Assembly (NCBI RefSeq): GCF_000564855.1
Contig: NZ_AYXG01000020.1
Location: 43,011-107,010 of the forward strand
From: Actinokineospora spheciospongiae
GTDB taxonomy: Bacteria; Actinomycetota; Actinomycetes; Mycobacteriales; Pseudonocardiaceae
Length of the DNA: 64,000 nucleotides
Direction of reading: 5' to 3'
The notes beneath the pieces were generated by a model that ran no database searches, was not told the origin of the DNA, and was given only the letters and a program-made list of their open reading frames with translations. How positions within the stretch are numbered: position 1 is the first letter of the stretch; each line of letters opens with the position of its first letter. Shown here in pieces: positions 17,491 through 26,461 of this stretch. A program made the position numbers and the translations under genes.

Positions 17491-19743
17491 TCAGGACTCG
17501 ATGCCGAGGCGGTGCTGTTCGGCGCGGATGATGCGCTGCTGGAGCGGGATGGCCTCGTCGTCGAGGAAGCCCGGCCGGTGTTCGCCGGTGTCGATCGACC
17601 GGCGGTCGGCCTCCTTGGCGTCGCTCTTGCGGGCGAACTCGGCGAACAGGAGGCTCTTGCGCTCCTGGACCTCCCGCAGCCGCTCGTCGACGCTGCCCTT
17701 GGCGAGCAGCCGGTGCACCTGCACCTTCCGGATCTGACCCATCCGGTAGGCGCGGGCGATGGCCTGCTCCTCGGTGCTGGGCTTCCACTGCGGCTCGGCG
17801 ATGATCACCACCGAGGCCGCCTGCACGTTCAGCCCGACCCCACCCGCCTCGATCTGGCTGAGCAGCACAGCATGGCCTTCGCGCCGGGAAAAGGTGTCGA
17901 CGAGCTGCTGGCGGGCCACGGGCGGCACAGACCCGTTCAGCACGCCCACCACGGACGTGCCGAGCTTGCCGCGGACGACCTGGAGCACGTCCAGGAAGTT
18001 GGAGAACACGACGACCTTGAGCCCGTCCTCACGTGCTTCGTCCACGATTTCGGCGAGCCGTTCGAGCTTGGCGGAATCGTCGGACCGGAACGCGGCCTGC
18101 CGCATCTGCATGAGGTTCTTCGAGCGCACCGTCATCGTGTAGGCGGCGGTGTCGGCCTGGGAGAAGTGCACCCAGTCCTCGACCTCGATCTTGTCCGGCA
18201 GCTCGGTGAGCACGTCCTCCTGGTTGCGCCGCAGGTAGACCGGCGCGACCGCCCGGCGGAACCGCTTCGCCCCGGTCAGCGCGTCAGCGGCGTCCAGACC
18301 CTGCGCGACCCGTGGTTGCAGGTAGTGGACGAGGTTGCGGAATTCCTCGACCCGGTTCTCCATGGGTGTACCGGTCAGGAACATCGCCCGCTGGGCCACG
18401 GCCACGATCGCGGCAACGTGCTTGGCCCGCTGCGCCTCGGGGTTCTTGACGTAGTGCGCCTCGTCCACCACGAGCATCGCGATCCCGGCCTCGGTGATGC
18501 CGTTCAGGCGCCCGAGCGTGGTGAACGTCGTGACCGCGACACCACCGGTGCGCAACCAGTGGTGCGTGGCGATCGCACGGTCCGCCCCGTGCAGGCTGTG
18601 CCCCTTGAGAGTGGTGTGCTTGCTGATCTCGTTCAGCCAGTTGATCTGCACGCTGGCCGGACAGACCACGAGGAAGCGGGCCTGCCCCATCGCCGCCATG
18701 TGCGTCATCGTGGCCAGGGCCTGCACGGTCTTGCCCAGCCCCATCTCGTCACCGAGGATCGAGTGCTTCTGGTGGATCGCGTACTGCGCGCCGAACACCT
18801 GGTAACCGCGCAGGGTGGCCTTGAGCAGGCTCGTGTCCAGCGGGACGGCGGTGATCTCCTGGCGCAGCTCCTCCGGCAGGAACCCCTGCGCGGCCTCGCT
18901 GTCGTCACCGTCGCCCTGACCCCCGAGCGTGGAGAGCAGCGCGTTGAACCCGGCCGCGTCCTGGGAGTACTCCTGCCACAGCTGCTCGGGCGAGTAGGAG
19001 GCGGGGTCAGCGGCCCGCTCCTGCTGCTCCACCGTGTGCAGAAGGGCGGTTGTTCGGGGAGCGGCCAAGAGGGCGTCGAGCTGGGCCAACGCGGCGAGTG
19101 CGGTCTGCTTCCGCTTGCCGAACCGAAAGAGCATCCCCGCACGGCTGGCGGTCGGCTCCGCCTCCCGCACCAAGCGCTCGGCCTGCCCGGTGAACTGCTC
19201 CAGGGGCTCTTGCAGGGCACCCCGGATGCTGTCGGCGTGCCGGGCAGCGGCGAGCGTGGCGAGGAGTTGGGTCTGACCGGGGTGCCGCTGGTCGAGGTCG
19301 AAGCGAACCCGCGCCTCCTGCCGGACCTCACGCGCGAGCCGGTTCGCTGCTGCCGAGACCTGCTGAGCCGACTGCGGGCCGACGCCCGGCACGGTCTGCA
19401 AGTTGTCGGGAGTCGCCCTGACCACATGCGCGATCGTGCGGAAGCCCGCGTCGGCAAGAGCACCCAGCCGGGCACCCTTGCCCGCGAGACCGCGCAGGTC
19501 GGCGATCGGGCGGGTGGCCAGGACGGCGTGGGCCTGCTGATCGGCCAGGATGTCGATCTGGTGCCGCGCACTCTCCCGCAGTGCGTCCGGCGCGGACAGC
19601 AACGCTGTGGCCCGCTCGGCGAACTGCCGGACCTTGTCCAGCAGGGTTTTGGCTGTGGCGCCGACCTTGCCTTTGGCAGTGTTGATGGCAGCCGCGTCAA
19701 TGCCCGCTGGCGGGCTATACAGCGCCTGTTCCCCCGTAGTCAC
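17491..19743 (-). CDS. SNF2-family DNA translocase/helicase
   Basis: This protein of about 750 residues has an N-terminal helical region of roughly 290 residues containing a helix-hairpin-helix-like segment (TVPGVGPQSAQQVSAAA near 117). The SNF2 motor follows: DEMGLGKT near 334, DEAHYVKN near 427, TGTPMENR, and motif VI AYRMGQIRKVQVHRLLAKGSVDERL near 663. Such enzymes translocate on double-stranded DNA; in DISARM and some other defence systems a SNF2 protein is a core part. Here it lies between hsdS and the GmrSD-type gene, 23 and 21 bases from them, so it is an integral member of the operon. The GTG at 19743 follows a GGGGGG stretch and avoids overlap with hsdS; an in-frame extension to 19893 has no site. 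Confidence 0.9.
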   Translation of the reverse strand: MTTGEQALYSPPAGIDAAAINTAKGKVGATAKTLLDKVRQFAERATALLSAPDALRESARHQIDILADQQAHAVLATRPIADLRGLAGKGARLGALADAGFRTIAHVVRATPDNLQTVPGVGPQSAQQVSAAANRLAREVRQEARVRFDLDQRHPGQTQLLATLAAARHADSIRGALQEPLEQFTGQAERLVREAEPTASRAGMLFRFGKRKQTALAALAQLDALLAAPRTTALLHTVEQQERAADPASYSPEQLWQEYSQDAAGFNALLSTLGGQGDGDDSEAAQGFLPEELRQEITAVPLDTSLLKATLRGYQVFGAQYAIHQKHSILGDEMGLGKTVQALATMTHMAAMGQARFLVVCPASVQINWLNEISKHTTLKGHSLHGADRAIATHHWLRTGGVAVTTFTTLGRLNGITEAGIAMLVVDEAHYVKNPEAQRAKHVAAIVAVAQRAMFLTGTPMENRVEEFRNLVHYLQPRVAQGLDAADALTGAKRFRRAVAPVYLRRNQEDVLTELPDKIEVEDWVHFSQADTAAYTMTVRSKNLMQMRQAAFRSDDSAKLERLAEIVDEAREDGLKVVVFSNFLDVLQVVRGKLGTSVVGVLNGSVPPVARQQLVDTFSRREGHAVLLSQIEAGGVGLNVQAASVVIIAEPQWKPSTEEQAIARAYRMGQIRKVQVHRLLAKGSVDERLREVQERKSLLFAEFARKSDAKEADRRSIDTGEHRPGFLDDEAIPLQQRIIRAEQHRLGIES

Positions 19744-19766
19744 TCGATCCCCCCTCTGTGCATGAA

Positions 19767-21020
19767 TCAGCGCACCCCCGACCGTGCCGTCGTTACGTCG
19801 AGTTGGCCGTTGACCGCAGCGGTGATCAATGCTTGGCGCCGCTCGGCGAGTAAATCTATCTGCCTTGCTGCAAGCGCGTCTAGCAAGCGACAATCATCTT
19901 CGATGCGCTTCGCGCGAATCGTCATTTCCTGTTGCGACTTGCTATCATCCGGCCATGGAACGACAAAATTTGAAAGATCTTCCATTCCTAGCGTTCTCTG
20001 CGCGCTATCTGATGCGGTCGCTTTTAATGCCTGTTCGACAAAGTTTCTACTGGATATCCACGTGCGAATTAATTCGATTGATATTCCGGGGGTGGCCCTT
20101 AAGACCGCGACTGCGCGAGCGACGTTCGCTCCTATGGCAGATCGAGGCGCAAGCGACGTTCGTCCGATAGTGCCGACGACGCTGACTAGTAGGTCGCCCT
20201 CTCTGATTTTTGTTGCCTTGTACTGCGCAGAAAGCGCCTCTGGTATGCATGGAAGATGATCAATTCGACTCTCCAGATCCGTCAGGTCGTTAACGCGTAT
20301 AAATGGAACTCCATTGTTCACGAATTCTGGAACAAGAACACCGTATCGTGGACGGCTTCGCAGCAAACGTTTTAGGCGAACCCCGTTGTTTGGTTTAAGT
20401 TTGGAAAAGATTTCCTCAATCGAATTTTGCCTTTTTTCTTTAATGATTTCAGACTGAAGCTTTCTTAAGCTAATCATATGATCTATTTGGCTGGTTTCAA
20501 GATCTAGAAAGTCGGCGATGCGTCGCTGCTCTTCGACAGGCGGCAGCGGAATGGGGAATTTTTTGATGTCCGCTTGAAATAGGTGAGGTACGCCCATTCC
20601 GTCCTTCACTGCGGATATTTTTCCCTGGGTCGAACTGCTAGCAAGAACATACATTAGGAAGGCTGAATTTACCCCGAAGGGGCGAAGTACCGCAATGGAG
20701 CCGTTGACGGTGGCGGGTCGAGGAAGATGGCGAACAATATTGGTTATGCCTAAGGTATTTCCATCTTTGACTAGAAGAACGTCGTCGACTTTCAATCTAA
20801 GTTCCGGAGATTCATTGTAACGATATGCAGTGATAAAATTTACATTCCGAAAATCGATCTCTCGTTCTTTGATATTGGGAGTTGCCAGGAAAGCGTATCC
20901 ATGATGCTGGTATTCGGCAGCGGTCAGGGCTTTCCAGCCGATGCGTGCGTGGACCGAGGCAATGCGGTCAAGACGAGATATTCTCCAGTTTTTTGGCAAA
21001 TTGAAAAATGGATTAGTCAC
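19767..21020 (-). CDS. hsdS: Type I specificity subunit HsdS (AT-rich, likely acquired)
   Basis: This 417-residue protein has two target-recognition halves, each followed by a helical spacer: IPLPPVEEQRRIADFLDLETSQIDHMI near 165-190 and a second helix near 375-400 ending in LLAERRQALITAAVNGQL. This is the standard HsdS plan. It sets the sequence recognised by the HsdM/HsdR complex. Base composition is very unlike its neighbours: single 60-base lines are about 45% (20041) and about 32% (20401) G+C, against well over 60% in flanking genes. The start codon overlaps the hsdM stop (ATGA). The gene is intact, so exchange of a specificity cassette into an otherwise native operon is the best reading. 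Confidence 0.93.
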   Translation of the reverse strand: MTNPFFNLPKNWRISRLDRIASVHARIGWKALTAAEYQHHGYAFLATPNIKEREIDFRNVNFITAYRYNESPELRLKVDDVLLVKDGNTLGITNIVRHLPRPATVNGSIAVLRPFGVNSAFLMYVLASSSTQGKISAVKDGMGVPHLFQADIKKFPIPLPPVEEQRRIADFLDLETSQIDHMISLRKLQSEIIKEKRQNSIEEIFSKLKPNNGVRLKRLLRSRPRYGVLVPEFVNNGVPFIRVNDLTDLESRIDHLPCIPEALSAQYKATKIREGDLLVSVVGTIGRTSLAPRSAIGANVARAVAVLRATPGISIELIRTWISSRNFVEQALKATASDSAQRTLGMEDLSNFVVPWPDDSKSQQEMTIRAKRIEDDCRLLDALAARQIDLLAERRQALITAAVNGQLDVTTARSGVR

Positions 21021-22993
21021 TCCGTTACCTCGCTTAGCAGACGCTGAATCCGAGCTTCGAGGTCCTTCAGTTCAGCGTCAATCTCCTCAAGCGGCCTCGG
21101 TGGTACGTATTTATAGAAGTGGCGCGTGAACGGGATCTCGTACCCCACCTTGGTCTTTGTGTGGTCCACCCATGCGTCCGGCACGTGCGGCAGGACCTCG
21201 CGGGCCATGTACTTGTCGATGTCCTCATCGAGCGGTACGTTCTCGTTGTCCCGCAGGTCAGGGTCCGGCAGCGGATCGCCCTTGCGGTCGACCTGCAACT
21301 CGCCTTCCGGGTCGCTCAGTGAGACCGCGCCCCAGACCGCCTTGTCCACGCCGGCAGGCAGCTTGCCCAGTGGGGCCAGCGTCTCCCGCAAGACCTTCGC
21401 GAAGTCCACCTTGCGGAACGCGGCAGGCTCGGCAACCAGCCCGCGCAAGGACTCGATCAGCTTCTCCCGCCCCTCGTACTTCGCCAGGGTCTTGGCGATC
21501 TCGAGTTCAGCGAGAGCTTCCTCCGTCACCTCGAATCGGAGCTTCAACGGCCGTTCCACGGTGATCCGCCGGTACCCGAAGTCCCGTGGTGCGAAGACCT
21601 TCACCTTCTCGTGCATCGGGTGCTCGGGGTCCTCGGCTGCTGTCAGTGCTTCGCCGTAGAGCGTGGAGAGCTTGCCGATCTCCTCGTTCGGGATGTACTT
21701 GCGCTTGTCGCCCAGGGACTTGCGCATCTTCGACCAGTGCTCCCGGGCGTCCAGCAGGATCACCTTGCCCCGGTGTGCTTCGTCCTTGCGGTTGGTCAGA
21801 ATCCAGAAGTAGGTGGAGATGCCGGTGTTGTAGAAGAGTTGGTCCGGCAGTGCCACGATGGCTTCGAGCCAGTCGTTCTCCAAGATCCACTGGCGGATCT
21901 TCGACTCGCCCGACTCGGCGGCTCCGGTGAACAGGGGGGAGCCGTTGAAGACGATCGCGAGGCGGGAGCCGCCCTGCTCCGGCTTCTTCATGTGGTGGAT
22001 CATGTGCTGGAGGAACAGCAGCGAGCCGTCGTTGATGCGTGGCAGGCCTGCGCCGAAGCGGCCTGCGAAGCCGAGCTTCGACTCGGTCTCGACGTCGTCC
22101 TTGACCTTCTTCCACTCCACGCCGAACGGTGGGTTGGCGAGCAGGTAGTCGAAGGACTTGCCGTAGTGCTTGTCGTGGCTGAACGAGTTGCCGTGCTTGA
22201 TGTTCGACGAGTTCTCGCCTTTGATCATCATGTCGGACTTGCAGATGGCGTAGGACTCGGCGTTGAGTTCCTGGCCGTGGGGCACGACCGTCGCGTCCGG
22301 GTTGCGCTTGAGGACGAACTCCTCGGCGGCGGTGAGCATTCCGCCCGTTCCGCACGCCGGGTCCAGCACGGTCCGCACAACACCCGGCGTCGTCAGGTCC
22401 TCGCCATCGGGGGCGAGCAGGAGTTCCACCATCAGGTTGATGACCTCGCGGGGCGTGAAGTGCTCGCCCGCGGTCTCGTTCGAGATTTCCGAGAACTTGC
22501 GGATCAGCTCCTCGAACGCGTAACCCATCTGGTGGTTGTCCACCACGTCCGGGCTGAGGTCGATCTCGGCGAACTTGGACGCCACCTGGTAGGTCAGCCC
22601 GGCTCCGTCGAGGCGGCCCAACTGGGCGGTGAAGTCGTAGGCCTCGAAGATCTCCCGGGCGTTCTCCGAGAAGGCGCCGACGTAGGACTTCAGGTTGGTG
22701 GCGACGTTGTCCTGGTCGCGCACCGATGCCCGGAAGTCCAGCTTCGAGGTGTTGTAGAAGCTGAGTCCACCGGTGGCGCGCTTGAGCATGTCGAGGTTCT
22801 GCACGCCCTGCTGGGCCAGCTTGGCCTTGCGCTCCAGCACCGCGTCCTTGGTCGGCGCCAACACGCAGTCGAGGCGTCGCAGGACCGTGAACGGCAAGAT
22901 CACCTTCCCGTACTCGGACTGCTTGTAGTCGCCGCGCAACAGGTCGGCCACCGACCAGATGAACGCCGCCAGCCTCGTGTGCGTACTGCTCAC
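21017..22993 (-). CDS. hsdM: Type I DNA adenine methyltransferase, HsdM subunit
   Basis: This protein of about 658 residues has the N-terminal HsdM helical domain (SSTHTRLAAFIWSVADLLRG onward, with FTVLRRLD) and the N6-adenine methyltransferase fold: SAM-binding DPACGTGGML near 211 and catalytic NPPFGV near 288. Together with HsdS it methylates host sites and forms the core of the restriction complex. I chose GTG at 22993, preceded by GGGAG, because it matches the usual N-terminus; an in-frame ATG at 23029 would add 12 residues. It overlaps hsdS by 4 bases and lies 62 bases after the separate methylase gene. Confidence 0.93.
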   Translation of the reverse strand: MSSTHTRLAAFIWSVADLLRGDYKQSEYGKVILPFTVLRRLDCVLAPTKDAVLERKAKLAQQGVQNLDMLKRATGGLSFYNTSKLDFRASVRDQDNVATNLKSYVGAFSENAREIFEAYDFTAQLGRLDGAGLTYQVASKFAEIDLSPDVVDNHQMGYAFEELIRKFSEISNETAGEHFTPREVINLMVELLLAPDGEDLTTPGVVRTVLDPACGTGGMLTAAEEFVLKRNPDATVVPHGQELNAESYAICKSDMMIKGENSSNIKHGNSFSHDKHYGKSFDYLLANPPFGVEWKKVKDDVETESKLGFAGRFGAGLPRINDGSLLFLQHMIHHMKKPEQGGSRLAIVFNGSPLFTGAAESGESKIRQWILENDWLEAIVALPDQLFYNTGISTYFWILTNRKDEAHRGKVILLDAREHWSKMRKSLGDKRKYIPNEEIGKLSTLYGEALTAAEDPEHPMHEKVKVFAPRDFGYRRITVERPLKLRFEVTEEALAELEIAKTLAKYEGREKLIESLRGLVAEPAAFRKVDFAKVLRETLAPLGKLPAGVDKAVWGAVSLSDPEGELQVDRKGDPLPDPDLRDNENVPLDEDIDKYMAREVLPHVPDAWVDHTKTKVGYEIPFTRHFYKYVPPRPLEEIDAELKDLEARIQRLLSEVTE

Positions 22994-23055
22994 AAAATCT
23001 CCCTCAGGGGTCTGTCTCGACGCTGACAATGTCGTGGGGGTAGCAAAAGACGTTT

Positions 23056-24960
23056 CTACTCGGGTGGGGCCACGGTCCCGCAGGCGAGTCCCTCGGTCAG
23101 TTGGGACACCAGGTCCACCCCCAGTGCTGCGGCGCGGCCCAGCGTCGAATCCAGCGCTTCGAGCCGCTCGAACGCGACCCCCAGGCGCCGTTGACGGCCC
23201 AGGTCCAGCACCGGGACCTCGACGCGGCGCACGTCGACCCGGTGCACGCCCGACGCGGTCGTGCTGCTCGCTGCTTGACCGCTGCTCGCGCGGATCTGAC
23301 CTGCCAGGAAGTGGACGTCCACCTGGTCCGGGTTCACCCGGATGAGTTGCAGGTTGGGGCCGAGGACCACATCGTCACCGTCCATCACCTTGGTCACCGG
23401 GCGCCCGTCGCCTGCGGCCAGCAGCGGCACCACCAGGTCGCCGGGCCGCAGGTGGATCGGGTCGTCGTCCTCGGTGCCGACGAAGTGCGTGTCGGGGACA
23501 CTCCCGGTCGACACGTCACGCCCTGTCAACACCAGCGGGCCCGGGCCCGCCTCGCTGGTGGGCAACGGCCCGACCTGTCTGCGCAGCGTGAGCGCGCCTG
23601 CGCGCGCGAGGTCGTCGATCGTCGTGGTCGCCCGCGCACCGGGAGGGGGGGTGGTGAACTCCGGCAGGAGGCCGTCCAGCTCGCCGAGCAGGCGCGACAG
23701 GTGGAGCCTGGTGCGTTCGAGCGCCTCCGGGTCGAGAGCGGGTCGCGGCGGCGGCAGGTGCCGGGCGGGGGTGAGGTCGACATCCTCGTCGAGCAGGTCG
23801 ATCGGTTCGAGGGTCCGCCGCCTGCCCGCGACGGTGTCGACCGCCCCGGTCGCCCCGAACTCGTGCCAGGCGCCGAGCACCTCCTCGTCCAGTGCGGTCC
23901 AGTCCACCTGGCCACGTCGCGCGGGCTGGTGGTGCCCCGTGTTCACCAGGAGCACCGGCCCGGCGCCACCGGCACCCGGTTTGCGCAGCACCCACAGGTG
24001 GATCGGGACGCCGGTGGACATCAGCACCCCGGCGGGCAGCGCGATCACCGCGCGCACCGCGCCCCGGCGCAGCAGGGCCTGCCGGATCGCCCGGCCCGAT
24101 CGGCGGGAAGCGACTCCGGCGGGCAGTGCCAGCACCACGGCGCCCCCCGGCTTGGCGTGGGCGAGGCAGTGCTGCACCCATGCCAGCTCGGGTTCGCCCT
24201 TCGCCGGGGAGCCGTACTCCCACCGGGGGTCCGTCCTCAGCTCGTCCTGCCCCCAGTCCCGGTAGCCGAAGGGCGGGTCGCAGACGACGGCGTCGGCGGG
24301 TGGACCCGTGAAGGCGTCAGCGCGCAGGGCGTCGCCCACCGCGATGTCCGGGGTGCCGTGGGGTGCCAGTCGGGCCCGTGCCAGCCGTGCCATCACGGGG
24401 TCGATCTCCTGCCCGGCCAGGTGCTCGGCACCGGCGTGCCCCGCCGCCCGCAGGATGTTCCCCGGTCCGCACGCCGGGTCGAGTACCGTGCCCGCGACCG
24501 GGGCGGCGAGCCGCACCATCAGTCGGGCCAGACCGGCCGGGGTGGCCAGGTGCTGGCGCTGTTGGCGCTGGAAGGCCCGTTCGACGAGGGACTCGATGAC
24601 CTCGTCCGCCCGCTGCCCGGCGTCCTCGCCGAGCAGGGCTCGGACATCGGCGGGCAGGTCGACCGAGCCAGGGACGCGCAGGTGGGTCGCCACGTCGGCG
24701 ACCAGTTCCAGCGTGTCAGGTCTGCCGTGGCCCGCGTCCAGCGCGACCCACAGGGCATCCGTGGTCGTGTCGTCGGTCAGCTTCCCCTGTTCGCGCAGCC
24801 ACCGCCGCACCTCGGTCAGGGGGAACACGGGGGAGCCGCCCGCGTTGAGCACGGGCTCCGGGAAATCCGGGTGCCGCTTGCGCCAATTGCCGACAGCCGC
24901 CCGGCCCACGTTCGCCAGGCGCGCGATCTCCGCCGCCGTCACCAGAGCACCTGCGGACAT
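23056..24960 (-). CDS. N6-adenine DNA methylase with N-terminal HTH and specificity-like C-terminus
   Basis: This 634-residue protein starts with a helix-turn-helix of the excisionase/AlpA kind (residues 6-60: AAEIARLANVGRAAVGNWRKR, then FPLTEVRRWLREQG). A HsdM-like methylase follows (DPACGPGNIL near 160, CDPPFG near 227). The last 200 residues resemble a type I specificity half-subunit (IHLRPGDLVVP, VLGPNLQLIRVNPDQVDVHFLAGQIR). It therefore looks like a self-contained methylase. It is the first gene of the seven-gene operon, 62 bases before hsdM. The HTH may also let it act on the divergent promoter region upstream. Whether it protects the same sites as HsdM/HsdS or different ones is unknown. 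Confidence 0.85.
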   Translation of the reverse strand: MSAGALVTAAEIARLANVGRAAVGNWRKRHPDFPEPVLNAGGSPVFPLTEVRRWLREQGKLTDDTTTDALWVALDAGHGRPDTLELVADVATHLRVPGSVDLPADVRALLGEDAGQRADEVIESLVERAFQRQQRQHLATPAGLARLMVRLAAPVAGTVLDPACGPGNILRAAGHAGAEHLAGQEIDPVMARLARARLAPHGTPDIAVGDALRADAFTGPPADAVVCDPPFGYRDWGQDELRTDPRWEYGSPAKGEPELAWVQHCLAHAKPGGAVVLALPAGVASRRSGRAIRQALLRRGAVRAVIALPAGVLMSTGVPIHLWVLRKPGAGGAGPVLLVNTGHHQPARRGQVDWTALDEEVLGAWHEFGATGAVDTVAGRRRTLEPIDLLDEDVDLTPARHLPPPRPALDPEALERTRLHLSRLLGELDGLLPEFTTPPPGARATTTIDDLARAGALTLRRQVGPLPTSEAGPGPLVLTGRDVSTGSVPDTHFVGTEDDDPIHLRPGDLVVPLLAAGDGRPVTKVMDGDDVVLGPNLQLIRVNPDQVDVHFLAGQIRASSGQAASSTTASGVHRVDVRRVEVPVLDLGRQRRLGVAFERLEALDSTLGRAAALGVDLVSQLTEGLACGTVAPPE

Positions 24961-24989
24961 GACACCTCCAAGGCAGCGGTTACAACCCG

Positions 24990-25008
24990 GTCAACAATTA
25001 GTGTTGAC
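24990..25008. promoter_or_regulatory. Inverted repeat in the divergent control region of the two defence operons
   Basis: Perfect 7-base arms, gtcaaca at 24990-24996 and tgttgac at 25002-25008, flank a 5-base AT-rich spacer. Another tgtcaaca half-site lies at about 25039-25046. The site lies between the start of the HTH-methylase gene (24960) and the Wadjet-like operon (from 25105). It is a good candidate operator, possibly for the methylase's own HTH domain, or an overlap of two -35 elements (TTGACT at 25004-25009 on the plus strand, TTGACC on the minus strand). Confidence 0.4.
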
Positions 25009-25104
25009 TGTGTACATCGTTGAGGACATCGGGTTTTGTGTCAACAGGCAGATCAATGAAGGCGATGGCACAGGCTCGTGCCCGTACCTTCGTACCCTGA
25101 GTCA

Positions 25105-26461
25105 GTGACCGATCACGACGAGATGCCGGAGGCGGAGGCACCCGCTGACCCGTGGTCCGCCCTGCAGCCGGTCAGGAGCTCGTCCCGGCCTACCTGACCT
25201 CACGATTCGCGGCCCAGTACCGGGTGATCGTCGACGTCCTGCTGGCCGAACAGGACACGAGCCTGACCGGGCTGTCCTGCGCCGACGCGACAGGTACCAG
25301 CTCACCCCGAGAGCCGCCGGTCTGCACGTCTTCTGGGCGTTGGTGGACGACGCCGAAGATGCCGCGGGCGACCTGACCTTGGCCCCGCGGGCCATCCACG
25401 AACGGCTGGTCGCGTTCGCCGAGTCGCTCCGCCAAGCCGTCCACACCACCGCCGCGACGGAGTTCCAGCAGGTCGGAGCCATGCACCAGGCAATGGCCAC
25501 GGCGGTTCGGGGGTGGCAGCGCACCCTGGCGCACGCCCTGTCGGGCGGGCCGGACCCGGCCAAGCAGGACCTGCTGTGGCAGACGCTGCGCTCCTACACC
25601 GGCATGTGGGGTGAGCAGGTCGACGTCCACACACCGCGGATCGCGGAGCTGGTGCTCGAGCTCGACCCGCTGCTGACCCCGGACGTGTGGCGGGCCTGCG
25701 TCCGCGCCGCGGTGGACACCGACACCGACGACGAGGTCGTGGCCGCGCAGGCGCGTCGATGGGAGCACACCTGGCAGGCCCTCGCGTTCTGGTTCGTCGG
25801 CCCCGACTGCCAGGCGCGCAAGCTGCGGCGGCAGTTGCGCGACCTGGTCGCCCCGTGGGCGCGCAACATGAACCTGTTGATCGACACCGGTGGCGCGGTC
25901 ACCCGCCGCGCGGAGCTCCTGGCCTTGGCCGTCGCGGTCGAGCGCGCTCCCGATGACGAGGCCGCGTGGCGGATCTGGGACACCGCGGTCGGCGCGTTTT
26001 CCGCTCGCCACCTGCTGCTGGCCTCGGACTCCGCCGACGACGGCGACCTGAGCTGGACCAGCGCGCCGCCCGCGCCGGTGACCGCCCGTTTCCGCGAACA
26101 GGGCGCGCGCGCCGCGGTCGGCAGGCGGACCAAGATCCCGGACTACTCGACGGGCAAGGACGCCGCCCGACGGGCCAGGCTCACCGCCCAAGCCGCTCGC
26201 GGCGGGGCCGAGGCGGCGTTGCGCCTGCGCTCCGGAACGCACCTGGCCGACTGGGGTGAGATCACCGACGCGGAACTCGACCTGCTGCTGGAGTTCGTCG
26301 GTGTGGTGCGCCGAACGCGGTCGGAGAGCGCGGTGACCGGGGACGGTCGGTGGCGCATCACGTTGCGTCGGCCACCGCGGGCCGACGACACCACCAGCCT
26401 GCGCGCGGGCAGCGGCAGCATGGCGACCGTGAACTGGCACTTCAGCATGGACCCCGCGTGA
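25105..26461 (+). pseudogene. jetA: Wadjet-like first gene (DUF2397/TIGR02677 type), frame broken
   Basis: The C-terminal 370 residues (from about 25340) form a clean DUF2397-like protein. Upstream coding sense continues as DRYQLTPRAAGLHVFWAL in the same frame but stops at a TGA near 25262. The expected N-terminus, PAYLTSRFAAQYRVIVDVLLAEQ, is found in a different frame at about 25179-25280. The expected winged-helix stretch between these pieces (about 35-40 residues in relatives) is missing, so a frame-changing deletion is likely. The first piece may begin at GTG 25152, or at GTG 25105 with a further shift. DUF2397 proteins are the kleisin-like subunit of the SMC-type Wadjet anti-plasmid complex. 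The stop overlaps the next start (GTGA). Confidence 0.7.
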
